A program made the position numbers and the translations under genes. From Kiloniella laminariae (GTDB lineage: Bacteria > Pseudomonadota > Alphaproteobacteria > Kiloniellales > Kiloniellaceae): a stretch of DNA of 64,000 nucleotides. The stretch spans positions 806,001 to 870,000 of the forward strand of contig NZ_JAPWGY010000001.1 of the NCBI RefSeq assembly GCF_027214005.1, given 5' to 3'. The notes beneath the pieces are model-generated. The model did not search any database and had not been told where the DNA came from. It was given only the letters and a program-made list of their open reading frames with translations. Below, in pieces: positions 44,209-52,421 of the stretch; position 1 is the first letter of the stretch, and each line of letters begins with the position of its first letter.

Positions 44209-44898
44209 ATGTTAGTCGATACTGCAGGAAAACAAGATACCGACCTTGCTGAAAGCAACAAGGGTTCCGGCACGACCGGCGGTTTTACAGCCATGGGCTT
44301 TGCCCGTTATGAAAAGCAGGCAGAAGTGACGGGAGAAGAGCTGATCGAGGCCTGTCTGACCTGGCGGCGGGAATTTCTCTATCAGCAGCCCGGCATTGCC
44401 CGGCACTGGTTTTTGGGGAATCTCAAGGGGCATTTTGCCGATGCTGTTCTGGCTGACACCCCTGAAGCTTTACAGCAGATGGGGGAGAAGTATGTCGAGT
44501 ACGAAAGCTCGCATGCCTTTATGGCGCTGCTCAAACCAGAGACCGTGCGCATGAGCCCGAACAGGTTGTTGAGCCCGGTGATGCAGATGCCTGAAAATTT
44601 CTCCTGCATCGAGTTCGGCAGCTTTCGTCCCAGGCCGGGAGAGAGCTTGTCACCGGAAGCTTTACAGGATGTCTCGACCCGGATTGAGCAGCTCTATCTG
44701 GCAAGACAACCGGAATTGCGGGCCCATTTAATGGGACAGGTCGATGAAAATACCTGGTCGGAAATTTCTTTTGTCCAGAACCTGGGAGCTGCGCGGCGGA
44801 TTTGTAACGGCTATATCGGCGACCCGACCTGTCAGGAGCTGCTGGCCCTGTTTGACCCGGCCAGTGTTGATCTGGATTTCTGGTTCCTTCTTGCTTAG
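44209..44898 (+). CDS. conserved hypothetical protein divergent from WYL regulator
   Basis: A 229-residue soluble protein without signal peptide. The first 30 residues are polar and probably flexible (AGKQDTDLAESNKGSG). A domain follows with FTAMGFARYEKQAEVTGEEL, LTWRREFLYQQPGIARHWFL and a strand-rich segment NFSCIEFGSFRPRPGESLS. The pattern suggests two ferredoxin-like (dimeric alpha-beta barrel) units, as in monooxygenase/ABM-like proteins, but this is only a guess. Its promoter region contains the WYL palindrome, so it is probably the regulated target. A strong hairpin follows its stop. Confidence 0.75.
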   Translation: MLVDTAGKQDTDLAESNKGSGTTGGFTAMGFARYEKQAEVTGEELIEACLTWRREFLYQQPGIARHWFLGNLKGHFADAVLADTPEALQQMGEKYVEYESSHAFMALLKPETVRMSPNRLLSPVMQMPENFSCIEFGSFRPRPGESLSPEALQDVSTRIEQLYLARQPELRAHLMGQVDENTWSEISFVQNLGAARRICNGYIGDPTCQELLALFDPASVDLDFWFLLA

Positions 44899-44918
44899 GA
44901 GGAAGCTGGTTTATTGAA

Positions 44919-44956
44919 AGAGCCCCGGTTGCCTTCAGGTTACCGGGGCTCTCTTC
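44919..44956 (+). terminator. rho-independent-like terminator
   Basis: AGAGCCCCGGT pairs with ACCGGGGCTCT across a 12-base loop and is followed by CTTCT. It sits 20 bp past the preceding stop codon. Confidence 0.7.
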
Positions 44957-45115
44957 TGGCAGCCTTGCGCGCTCTCTTGCCTGGCTGATTAACCTGTTCC
45001 TGTCTGGATGTTCCGTACAGGCTGGCTACTATCGGGCGTTGTTTTTGTTGTTGTCTCCTTCTATGGTGGTGGTCGGGGTGCTGCTTTATTGAGGGCCTGC
45101 TTCTGATGTCTGGCT

Positions 45116-45156
45116 CCAGATTTCCGGCCCCAGATTTCCGGCCCCAGATTTCCGGG
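45116..45156. repeat. 14-bp tandem repeat, three copies
   Basis: CCAGATTTCCGGCC occurs twice in perfect tandem and a third time with only the last two bases changed or missing. It lies in the 300-bp gap upstream of the haem peroxidase gene. The period is not a multiple of three. Confidence 0.8.
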
Positions 45157-45254
45157 ACTGGTCTGATCGTCAAGCCCGGGCAGGCCTGTGACAAAGCCTT
45201 CAGAGCATCCCGTTATAAATAATGATAAAGCAATTCGATTCAGGGAGAGCGCAG

Positions 45255-46814
45255 ATGTTTGAAGGTTTGAAAAACTGGGCAGCCAAGATCGGGCACGAGC
45301 TTGCCCCGGAAGTGGTCAGCAAACTGGCGATTAACTCTTTTGCAAAGGCGAGCTCGTCCCGACCGCGCCCCTATAGCCTCTGGTCTGATAAAAAAGGCAA
45401 GATCTGTGACTATGTGTCCTGGGCATCGCTGACGGATCGCAATTTTTCCGGTCGTCATCTGCGTGCCGCGCCGGAAAGTTATAATCAGCTGTTGCCACCG
45501 GACAGCCCCTATAAATCATTGACGGACCATGGACAGATTACCGGACTGTTCAAACGGACAACACAAATTCCCTGTCCGCGTTCCAGCCTGCTGTTTCCCT
45601 TTTTTGCCCAGTGGTTTACCGACAGCTTTCTTCGGGTTGATGGCAATGATCGGCGGAAGAATACCTCTAATCACGAAATCGATCTTTGCCAGATATATGG
45701 GCTGACAGAAGCCACCGCCCGGATTTTGCGGACAAAAACAACAGGCAAGCTGAGAAGCCAGTTCATCCAGGGGGAGGAATACCCGGACAATCTCTATGAT
45801 GATGCCGGGGGTCTGAAGCCCGAGTACAAGGGCCTGCCCTATGTCAAAAACGGCAAGGTTGACGAGATCCGCAACAGGTTCGGGGATGGGGAGGTCCGCA
45901 AGAAAAACTATTTTGCCACAGGGCTGGAGCGGGGAAACTCCACGGTTGGCTATACCGCGATCAGTACGCTGTTTTTACGTGAACATAACCGGCTATGTGA
46001 TGAGTTGGCGTTGCGCAATCCAGACTGGGATGATGAACGCCTGTTCCAGACAGCGCGAAATATCAATATCGTTCTGCTGCTCAAGATCGTTATCGAGGAT
46101 TATATTAACCATATATCACCTGTTAAACCCCCCATTTTTATGGTTGATAACTCCTTTCCGGAAGAGGAGCAATGGTATCGAACCAACTGGATCGCGCTGG
46201 AGTTCGACCTGTTATATCGCTGGCACGGCCTGATCCCCGATAAAATGACCTTTGGTGCACAGGATTATCAACCAAAGGAGTTTATGCTGAATAACTCGGT
46301 GTTGATCAGCCATGGTCTGGGCGGGATTATTGACGGTGGATCACGCCAAAGAGCGGGTCGGATCAGCCTGCACAACACACCGGGATTTCTGCTGGGCGCG
46401 GAATATGCGGCGATCAAGATGGGTCGGGATTACCGCCTGCGCAGTTACAATGAATATCGAACCCGGTTTGGGTTGGAAGAGTTTGATGACTTTGACGACC
46501 TCACCTCGAACGAAGACCTCGAGGCCGAACTGAAAGATCTGTACAGGGATGTGGACAATCTGGAATTTTTTGTCGGGCTGTTTGCTGAAGACCCTGATCA
46601 GGACGCCCTGTTCGGTGAACTGATGACCACGATGGTTGCTTCCGATGCCTTCACACAGGCGCTTACCAATCCTCTGCTTGCCAGGGAGGTTTTTGATGCC
46701 GGAACCTTCACGAAGTACGGTATGAAGACCATTCGGAACACCAACAGTCTTTTTGACCTTGTTCAGCGGAACGTCAATGATCCCGCACAGTTCAAGGTCT
46801 CGTTTGCGTTTTAA
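45255..46814 (+). CDS. cyclooxygenase-like haem peroxidase
   Basis: A 519-residue animal-type haem peroxidase closely patterned on prostaglandin synthases. SSLLFPFFAQWFTDSFL aligns with the COX distal region. STLFLREHNRLCDELALRNP and WDDERLFQTARNINIVLLLK match the central helices. EFDLLYRWHGLIPD matches the COX proximal segment, so Tyr321 lines up with the cyclooxygenase tyrosyl-radical residue (Tyr385 of COX-1) and His324 with the proximal haem ligand (His388). Gln119 matches Gln203, but the distal His207 position is Asp123, so peroxidase activity may be altered. The EGF and membrane-binding parts of COX are absent, and no signal peptide is seen. ATG 45255 has GGGAG at 8 bases; ATG 45222 has none. 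Likely a fatty-acid oxygenase. Confidence 0.88.
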   Translation: MFEGLKNWAAKIGHELAPEVVSKLAINSFAKASSSRPRPYSLWSDKKGKICDYVSWASLTDRNFSGRHLRAAPESYNQLLPPDSPYKSLTDHGQITGLFKRTTQIPCPRSSLLFPFFAQWFTDSFLRVDGNDRRKNTSNHEIDLCQIYGLTEATARILRTKTTGKLRSQFIQGEEYPDNLYDDAGGLKPEYKGLPYVKNGKVDEIRNRFGDGEVRKKNYFATGLERGNSTVGYTAISTLFLREHNRLCDELALRNPDWDDERLFQTARNINIVLLLKIVIEDYINHISPVKPPIFMVDNSFPEEEQWYRTNWIALEFDLLYRWHGLIPDKMTFGAQDYQPKEFMLNNSVLISHGLGGIIDGGSRQRAGRISLHNTPGFLLGAEYAAIKMGRDYRLRSYNEYRTRFGLEEFDDFDDLTSNEDLEAELKDLYRDVDNLEFFVGLFAEDPDQDALFGELMTTMVASDAFTQALTNPLLAREVFDAGTFTKYGMKTIRNTNSLFDLVQRNVNDPAQFKVSFAF

Positions 46815-46875
46815 CCGGGGCCTGATTACCCGGGATCTGGGTAACAGGGGGCGGGCGAAGGAGAGAGGTTTGATA

Positions 46876-46916
46876 GGCTATAGCCAAGACCCGGATATCT
46901 GGTCTTGGCTATAGCC
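46876..46916. terminator. perfect 15-bp hairpin between convergent genes
   Basis: GGCTATAGCCAAGAC is repeated exactly inverted after an 11-base spacer, between the haem peroxidase and chemoreceptor stops. Each arm is itself part-palindromic (GGCTATAGCC). It probably terminates both transcripts, although no T run follows. Confidence 0.6.
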
Positions 46917-46934
46917 GTAACGGACAGCGCCGGC

Positions 46935-48635
46935 TCAGGCCGCCCGGACTGTCTCGAGGAAAATACTGAGCTGGGTTTTCAGCTTGTCGGAATTTTCAGT
47001 CAGGGCATTGGCAGCCGTCAGCACCTGGGTACTGGCAATGCCTGTTTCACTCGCGGCCTTGTTGACGCCGACGATGTTCGAGGAAACCTCTGTTGTGCCC
47101 GTGGCGGCTTCCTGGATATTACGGGCGATTTCCTTGGTGGCGGCGCCCTGCTGTTCAACAGCTGAGGCGATAGAAGAAGAAATCTCGTTGATGGTCTGAA
47201 TAACATCGTCAATGGTCTTGATTGCTTCCTCGGCTTCCTTGGTTGCTGTCTGCACATCGGCAACCTGACGACCGATTTCTTCGGTGGCTTTCCCGGTCTG
47301 GCTTGCCAGATTTTTCACTTCGCTGGCAACCACGGCAAAGCCTTTTCCGGCATCTCCGGCGCGGGCGGCCTCGATTGTCGCATTCAGAGCCAGCAGATTT
47401 GTCTGTTCGGAAATATCGCTGATCAGTTGAACCACTTCACCGATTTTTGTTGAGGAGGAGACCAGCCCCTGAACCTGTTTATTGGTACGGGAAACTTCGG
47501 TGACTGCCTGTTCACAGACTTCGGTTGAGCGGCTCATCTGGCGGCTGATTTCGGTAATGGAGCTGGAAAGTTCTTCAGAGGCAGATGCTACCGTCTGGAC
47601 ACTGACCGAGGCTTCTTCGGCAGCGGCGGATACGTTTGTCGCCTGGGCAGTTGTTTCTTCCGATATTGCCGCAACATTTTCTGCTGTTGCACGCATCTGG
47701 GTTGCTGAGTCCGAAACGGAGCCGACGATAGAGCCGACATTGACTTCAAAATCATCGGCCATCTGGTTCATCAGACGCTTTTTCTCAGCCACTGCTCTTT
47801 CCTTGGCCTGGCTGGCTTCGAGCTCCATATCCCGGTTGCGGATCATGTTCTCTTTGAAAATCAGTGTCATTTTGGCAATGTCCCCGACTTCGTCTGCCCG
47901 CTGGGTGCCAAAAACATCGATTGTCAGGTTGCCTTCAGAAAGTTCTTTCAGGCAGGTGACGATCTGTTTGATCGGGCGTACGGTGCCAATGGTGGATATA
48001 TACCAGGCGAGACCAAAACCGATGGTGATACCGCTTGCTGCAACCACCAGCATGGCGGTGATCAGGGTATTGGCAACTTCTGTTGCTTTATCGGACATCT
48101 GTGTGCCCTTGTTATCGGTATAGTCGACAAATTCTTTGACCGCTGACCTTAGATCCGAGGCAATGACTTTACTGGAATTTACTGATTCGAGAAGTTCCCG
48201 CTGGTTATTCGAAAGCCCCGTCGAACTGCTGTATTGATTGGCCAGGTCCAGGGTTTCAGAGAGTTCTTTTTGATAAAGCGGCAGGATGCCCGCTATTTTA
48301 TCAAGCATCTTTTTCTGGTTTGGTCCTGCACTTGCCTGCAGTTTGGCGAAGCGCTCGCTGATTTCTTCAAAAGTTGAGTCGATCACGGGGGTGACTGTAC
48401 TGGCATCAGCGGGTGTCAGAGCCAGAAGATATTCCGCCCGGTTGAGAATCAGAATACGTTGGCTGATGCCTGCTGCATACCGCATTTCCGCGGCTGTCAG
48501 ATTGATATCATCGGTGGTGTTGCTCAGGCGGTTTAAACCGGTCAGCCCGGTTATGGTGACAGCAAGGGCAACCAAAGTGAGGAGGCCGACGATGGCGTAT
48601 ATTTTGATGGATAGTTTGAAATTACCTATATTCAT
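46935..48635 (-). CDS. methyl-accepting chemotaxis protein
   Basis: A 566-residue chemoreceptor. An N-terminal membrane segment (about 10-30) precedes a periplasmic four-helix-type sensor with no cysteine, about 31-190. A second membrane segment (about 192-213, [20 protein letters not shown]) leads to a HAMP domain ([20 protein letters not shown]). The cytoplasmic signalling hairpin has the conserved tip [20 protein letters not shown] and [15 protein letters not shown]. It transmits ligand signals to CheA/CheW. Start at 48635 behind GGAGAGG. No che genes are in the window, so it is an orphan receptor. The ligand is unknown. Confidence 0.93.
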   Translation of the reverse strand: MNIGNFKLSIKIYAIVGLLTLVALAVTITGLTGLNRLSNTTDDINLTAAEMRYAAGISQRILILNRAEYLLALTPADASTVTPVIDSTFEEISERFAKLQASAGPNQKKMLDKIAGILPLYQKELSETLDLANQYSSSTGLSNNQRELLESVNSSKVIASDLRSAVKEFVDYTDNKGTQMSDKATEVANTLITAMLVVAASGITIGFGLAWYISTIGTVRPIKQIVTCLKELSEGNLTIDVFGTQRADEVGDIAKMTLIFKENMIRNRDMELEASQAKERAVAEKKRLMNQMADDFEVNVGSIVGSVSDSATQMRATAENVAAISEETTAQATNVSAAAEEASVSVQTVASASEELSSSITEISRQMSRSTEVCEQAVTEVSRTNKQVQGLVSSSTKIGEVVQLISDISEQTNLLALNATIEAARAGDAGKGFAVVASEVKNLASQTGKATEEIGRQVADVQTATKEAEEAIKTIDDVIQTINEISSSIASAVEQQGAATKEIARNIQEAATGTTEVSSNIVGVNKAASETGIASTQVLTAANALTENSDKLKTQLSIFLETVRAA

Positions 48636-48999
48636 AGCCCTCTCCATTCAAAAGGTAAGGAGGAATAGCCTGTTTTAATGCTGCGTGTCCCACAATGGAG
48701 AGCTATCAATGGTTACAGAACATCTGACTTCAGGGCGTTATATATAAGGGCGTATTGCCGTTACCCCTGTTGAAAGCCGATCAAAGTCAGCAGGGAGAAG
48801 CCCTGGTCGGTTTCCTGTTACCGATAGCAAGCTGCAGCAAATTTATCTTTGCTCCCTGGTCGCAGTTTTTTTAATACGCATGTTAGCAGCAAAAAAAAAC
48901 AGTAACCATCACCTTGGGGTGTGGTTTAGTTTATTATATCAACCCATGATAACAGCGTTGCAGGGTGAATTATAGGGGAGAAGCAGGTTTTTTTGGGCA
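48636..48999. other. 364-bp intergenic region, no supported gene
   Basis: Holds the chemoreceptor promoter region and an AT-rich stretch with A and T runs (48867-48903). No open frame with a ribosome site or repeat was found. Confidence 0.4.
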
Positions 49000-49220
49000 A
49001 TGACCGGATTATCCGGCAAGAGGGTTGAGCGGGCCAGAGCCTATGCCTGTATGATACAGATCTTGTGATCAGCGATAGAATTCTGGGTAATTGCCCTGAA
49101 GAAGTAACCTGAACAAACAGCCTGAGTAAGCGTTCTCGGCACCCGCACCGTCATTCTGACTGTCCCGCGCAAGAACCAGGGGGGAAGCAAAAATCCTGGT
49201 CCGCAATTTGGCGCAGGATT
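49000..49220 (+). pseudogene. decayed partial duplicate of the exported-protein gene at 50134
   Basis: Two blocks match the start of the gene about 1.2 kb downstream. ATGACCGGATTATCCGGCA through TTGAGCGGGCC corresponds to 50176-50211, and AATCCTGGTCCGCAATTTGG near the end corresponds to about 50325-50343. Between them similarity is weaker and an insert of roughly 40 bases is present. The frame is broken. The copy covers about 170 bp of the parent gene and ends beside the convergent exported-protein gene, so it is debris of an old tandem duplication that lost the rest. Confidence 0.75.
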
Positions 49221-49237
49221 TCGCTTTCCAGACTTGT

Positions 49238-49804
49238 CTATTTTGTCTTGATTTTACGCAAGATGGCCATGGCTTCTGCCGGACTGTATGTCTTGTCTTT
49301 TTCTTTTGTACAGGCAAAACCTGTGACGATATCGGTGGCGGAGCTGGCCTGTTTTCCGGAAACCAGATCGCGGTAAAACCAGAGACAGCTGCTTTTTGCT
49401 TCCGGGAAAAGGAAGCTGTAGCACTTGTAGCCGTCACACGCGATTTCCTGCATGCTTTCTTCTTTTATATTTTCAAAATCAGGCCAGATATAGACATCTT
49501 TCTTGCTGATATTTGGCGCTTGTCTCCAGACCTGAAAACTTTTTATCGGTTTATAATACAGGCGCCCAAAACTTGCACCTTCATCCCAGAACCAGGTGCC
49601 AATGAAATTATAGGTTTTCCTGTCTGCTGAAGTCTGGCGCTCACAAGCAAGCTGAGTGATTTCCTGTGGGGTCGTTGCGCCGAAACCCATGGGGCAATCT
49701 TTGGCAGTCAGCTCTTTTGCGGTTGCGGTTTGAATGACAGGGCCGAATTGGAGGGCAGCCCCAAGAAGAGTTGCTGCCAAGAGCAGGGGGAATTTATGGT
49801 TCAC
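49238..49804 (-). CDS. hypothetical exported protein
   Basis: A 188-residue protein starting at GTG, with a clear signal peptide (NHKFPLLLAATLLGAALQFG, cleavage near ATAKE). The mature domain has six cysteines (KDCPMG, LACERQ, IACDGYKCYSF, SSCLWFY, FACTKE) and several tryptophans, consistent with a disulfide-bonded periplasmic protein. No family recognised. The ribosome site is weak. Its neighbour is a duplication remnant, and it faces away from the MauG module. Confidence 0.7.
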   Translation of the reverse strand: MNHKFPLLLAATLLGAALQFGPVIQTATAKELTAKDCPMGFGATTPQEITQLACERQTSADRKTYNFIGTWFWDEGASFGRLYYKPIKSFQVWRQAPNISKKDVYIWPDFENIKEESMQEIACDGYKCYSFLFPEAKSSCLWFYRDLVSGKQASSATDIVTGFACTKEKDKTYSPAEAMAILRKIKTK

Positions 49805-50133
49805 GATATAAAACGTCCCAAAGGCATAAGTTGTTTATTTGAATTTTGTACAGCTTCTAGATGAAGGGGGTGTCTTTTGCAACCATAAAGCCCCGGTTTG
49901 TGCTGTGGGAATAGGGGAGGGCTGATCACAAACAAGCCAAAAAACGTGTCGAAATGGGGTGCTGCTCAACAGGGGTATTATAAATGCGTTAAATCAGGAT
50001 CGGGTTCTGGGGTACAGCCATGGGGCGGGTGCTTTTTCTTGAATTCGCCTCTGGGTAGAGGTATCTTGGATGCCGTTATTTTTTATTGGTTCAGTATTGG
50101 AAGAGGAAAAATTCAAAAAACAAGGAGTAGACA
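49805..50133. other. 329-bp intergenic region, divergent promoters expected
   Basis: Lies between divergent exported-protein genes. It holds the AAGGAG ribosome site of the downstream gene and no supported frame or repeat. Confidence 0.4.
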
Positions 50134-51267
50134 ATGTTAAAATATCTATTGTTGTTCCTGTTATCCCTGGTGTTTATGACCGGATTGTCCGGCAGTACAA
50201 TTGAGCGGGCCACGGCCCATGGCCTGCATGATATAGACCTTGCGATCACCGACAGCGCCCTGAGCAAACGCCCCGCCATCCTGATTGCCTGGCGCAATAC
50301 CCAGAAAATTTTTGAAGCAGAAGTCCTGGTCCGTAATTTTGGCCAGGATGAAGGCCATGGCGAGGTCAAGCTGGAGATTATCGACGAGCTGGGCAATGTT
50401 CTGATGAGCCGGCCGGAAAGTGGGCCGGGTATTCCGGTGGTGGTTCCCGGTCGTGACGAGGGCGGGATTGATGGTGCCGTTGTCCAGATCCTGGGGTCAA
50501 AAGCCGCCAACCAGTTGATTGACCGCCTTGACCGTCAGGCCGTGCATTATTCGATCCGTGCCACGGTTGATACCCTTGAGGGGGATGCCAACGATCTGAA
50601 CAATGTCAATTCCAAGACCTATAACACGGAAACGCGGGTCTTCCCCCAGAGCACAAATTTTTTCACCTACAGATTTGGCAATCCTGGGATCGTTCCCAAG
50701 AAAATCAGGCTGGATCTGGCGCATAACGACTTGCCCGAAGGCTGGTCTCTGGTTTCAGTGCCTGCGGCAGGAAGTGAAATAGAAATCCCGCCGGGGGGAT
50801 CTGTTCAGGGCTATGCCACCTTGAGCGCTGGAGAAGCCGTGCCGGATGGCTCGTACAGTGATATTACCTTCTCTGCCATCGATCTGGCGAGCTGGACGGT
50901 TTACGACAGGCGTGAGTGGTATGCGGTTTCCGATAACCAGCCGCCCACGATTTCCGAAGATACCGTTGTAGAAGTCACCGATGGGGAGGTTTATGTCGAA
51001 CTGGTGGCGACAGACGAACATTCGGGCATCAAGGAAGCCAGCGGCGTCAAGGTCGAGTTTTCAGTGGATGGCGGCATTACCTTTTCTAACAAGGTCATGG
51101 CCTATCTGGACGGCAACTTTGTCGAACCGACCTTGTTTCAAGCCTATCTTGGTCCCTTTGCCGCCAATACAGAGCTGGATATCTGGATCAGTGCCAGTGA
51201 TTCCGCCGGGAATGTAACGCGCAAACAGCTGGAAACCATCCTCATTCCGCCGCAGTCCCAGGGATGA
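50134..51267 (+). CDS. exported Ig-like/CARDB-like protein
   Basis: A 377-residue secreted protein starting behind AAGGAG. Signal peptide MLKYLLLFLLSLVFMTGLSG, cleavage near ATAHG. The mature part looks like three beta-sandwich domains. The first resembles a CARDB adhesion module (EAEVLVRNFGQDEGHGEVKL). The second is like NEW3-type domains (IRLDLAHNDLPEGWSL). The third is an Ig-like domain (GEVYVELVATDEHSGIKEAS, ELDIWISASDSAGNVTR). It is the first gene of a run with a MauG-like dihaem protein and a beta-propeller, four bases from the next start. Likely a structural or binding partner. A decayed duplicate of its 5' part lies upstream. Confidence 0.75.
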   Translation: MLKYLLLFLLSLVFMTGLSGSTIERATAHGLHDIDLAITDSALSKRPAILIAWRNTQKIFEAEVLVRNFGQDEGHGEVKLEIIDELGNVLMSRPESGPGIPVVVPGRDEGGIDGAVVQILGSKAANQLIDRLDRQAVHYSIRATVDTLEGDANDLNNVNSKTYNTETRVFPQSTNFFTYRFGNPGIVPKKIRLDLAHNDLPEGWSLVSVPAAGSEIEIPPGGSVQGYATLSAGEAVPDGSYSDITFSAIDLASWTVYDRREWYAVSDNQPPTISEDTVVEVTDGEVYVELVATDEHSGIKEASGVKVEFSVDGGITFSNKVMAYLDGNFVEPTLFQAYLGPFAANTELDIWISASDSAGNVTRKQLETILIPPQSQG

Positions 51268-51271
51268 AATC

Positions 51272-52375
51272 ATGGGGTTCCGGAACCACGGCTCTGGCAG
51301 GTGGTCCTGTGTTGCTCTTGTTTTCTTGCTCGGGGGTCTGACAAGCGACAAGGCAGAAGCGGCGAGTGCAGATGCGGCCTGTCTGGTCGGGTTGCCACCG
51401 CGACCAGCTGTTGCAGAAGAAGAACTGCTGGAGGAAAAAGATAGGGCCGAGCTGGTCAGGCTTGGTCAGATCCTCTTTGAAGAAAAGGGGCTTTCCAAAG
51501 ACGGTTCCACCAGTTGCCAGAGCTGTCATTTGCCAGAGCTGGCTTTTGCCGAACCCCGGGCGGTTTCTGTCGGTGTGGAGCAACGCAGGGGCCGACGCAA
51601 TGCACCGTCTGTTTTGAATTCTGTCTACCTGAAACAGCTGCTTTGGGACGGGGCAGCAGAGAACCTCGGGGATCAGATTGTCAAGGCCCTGACCCATGAG
51701 GACGAGATGGGGAGCGGGCTGGAACATCTTGAAGATTATCTTGCTGAACATCCGGCCCTGGCCAAGGGGTTAAAGCATCATTTTCTTCAGGAAAATGCAA
51801 TGGAACAGGTCGCCAGCGCCATCGGGATTTTCCTGCAACAGTTACGGGTCGGTGGTAGTGCAGTGGATCGTTATCTCTATGGCAACGATCCCACAGCCCT
51901 GTCAGTACAGGCGCAGGAAGGGTTCGAGATCTTTGTTGGCAAGGGTCACTGTTCGATCTGTCACACGATCCACCATCCCCGCACCCATCCCTTTGGCGGG
52001 GTGTCCAGCCTCTATTCCGATCAGCGGTTTCACAATATCGGGGTTGGGACCAAAGAAGGTTTTAGGGACACTGGCCGGCAGGAGGTGACAGGGCGGGAAA
52101 GTGATCTGGGCAAGTTCAAGACCCCGATGCTTCGAAATGTGGCCATGACAGCCCCTTATATGCACGATGGCAGCCTCAAGGATCTGATGGCTGTGGTCGA
52201 ATTTTACGACCAGGGCGGCGTGAAAAATCCGAACCTGGATCCGGCGATCCGGCCCCTGCGTCTGACAGAAGAGGAAAAACAGAGCCTGGTGGCCTTTCTC
52301 GAGGCCCTGACCAGTCCCTGTGCTGATGGAACCGGCTTTCCTCACTTGACCCAAGAAAGCAGGGATCAGTTCTGA
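51272..52375 (+). CDS. MauG/cytochrome c peroxidase family dihaem protein
   Basis: A 367-residue periplasmic dihaem protein. An N-terminal signal peptide (CVALVFLLGGLTSDKAEAAS) is followed by two c-type haem sites, CQSCH (about residue 88) and CSICH (about 226). Family segments are present: LGQILFEEKGLSKDGSTSCQ, RRNAPSVLN, and the C-terminal KFKTPMLRNVAMTAPYMHDG and LMAVVEFYDQGG. Members either reduce hydrogen peroxide or, as MauG does, oxidatively modify a partner protein. Coupling to an exported Ig-like protein and a Tat-exported propeller favours a partner-modifying or electron-transfer role, by inference. Confidence 0.92.
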   Translation: MGFRNHGSGRWSCVALVFLLGGLTSDKAEAASADAACLVGLPPRPAVAEEELLEEKDRAELVRLGQILFEEKGLSKDGSTSCQSCHLPELAFAEPRAVSVGVEQRRGRRNAPSVLNSVYLKQLLWDGAAENLGDQIVKALTHEDEMGSGLEHLEDYLAEHPALAKGLKHHFLQENAMEQVASAIGIFLQQLRVGGSAVDRYLYGNDPTALSVQAQEGFEIFVGKGHCSICHTIHHPRTHPFGGVSSLYSDQRFHNIGVGTKEGFRDTGRQEVTGRESDLGKFKTPMLRNVAMTAPYMHDGSLKDLMAVVEFYDQGGVKNPNLDPAIRPLRLTEEEKQSLVAFLEALTSPCADGTGFPHLTQESRDQF

Positions 52376-52421
52376 AATATTTTAACCCAGTATGTTCATT
52401 CTCTAGATAAAGGTGAAAAAA

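Noticed and set aside
44940-45194. 84-codon minus-strand frame
   Set aside because: It spans the terminator stem and the 14-bp tandem repeat and is low-complexity Arg/Gln/His.
49898-50140. 80-codon plus-strand frame ahead of the Ig-like gene
   Set aside because: No domain, no ribosome site, and it overlaps the start and Shine-Dalgarno of the real gene.
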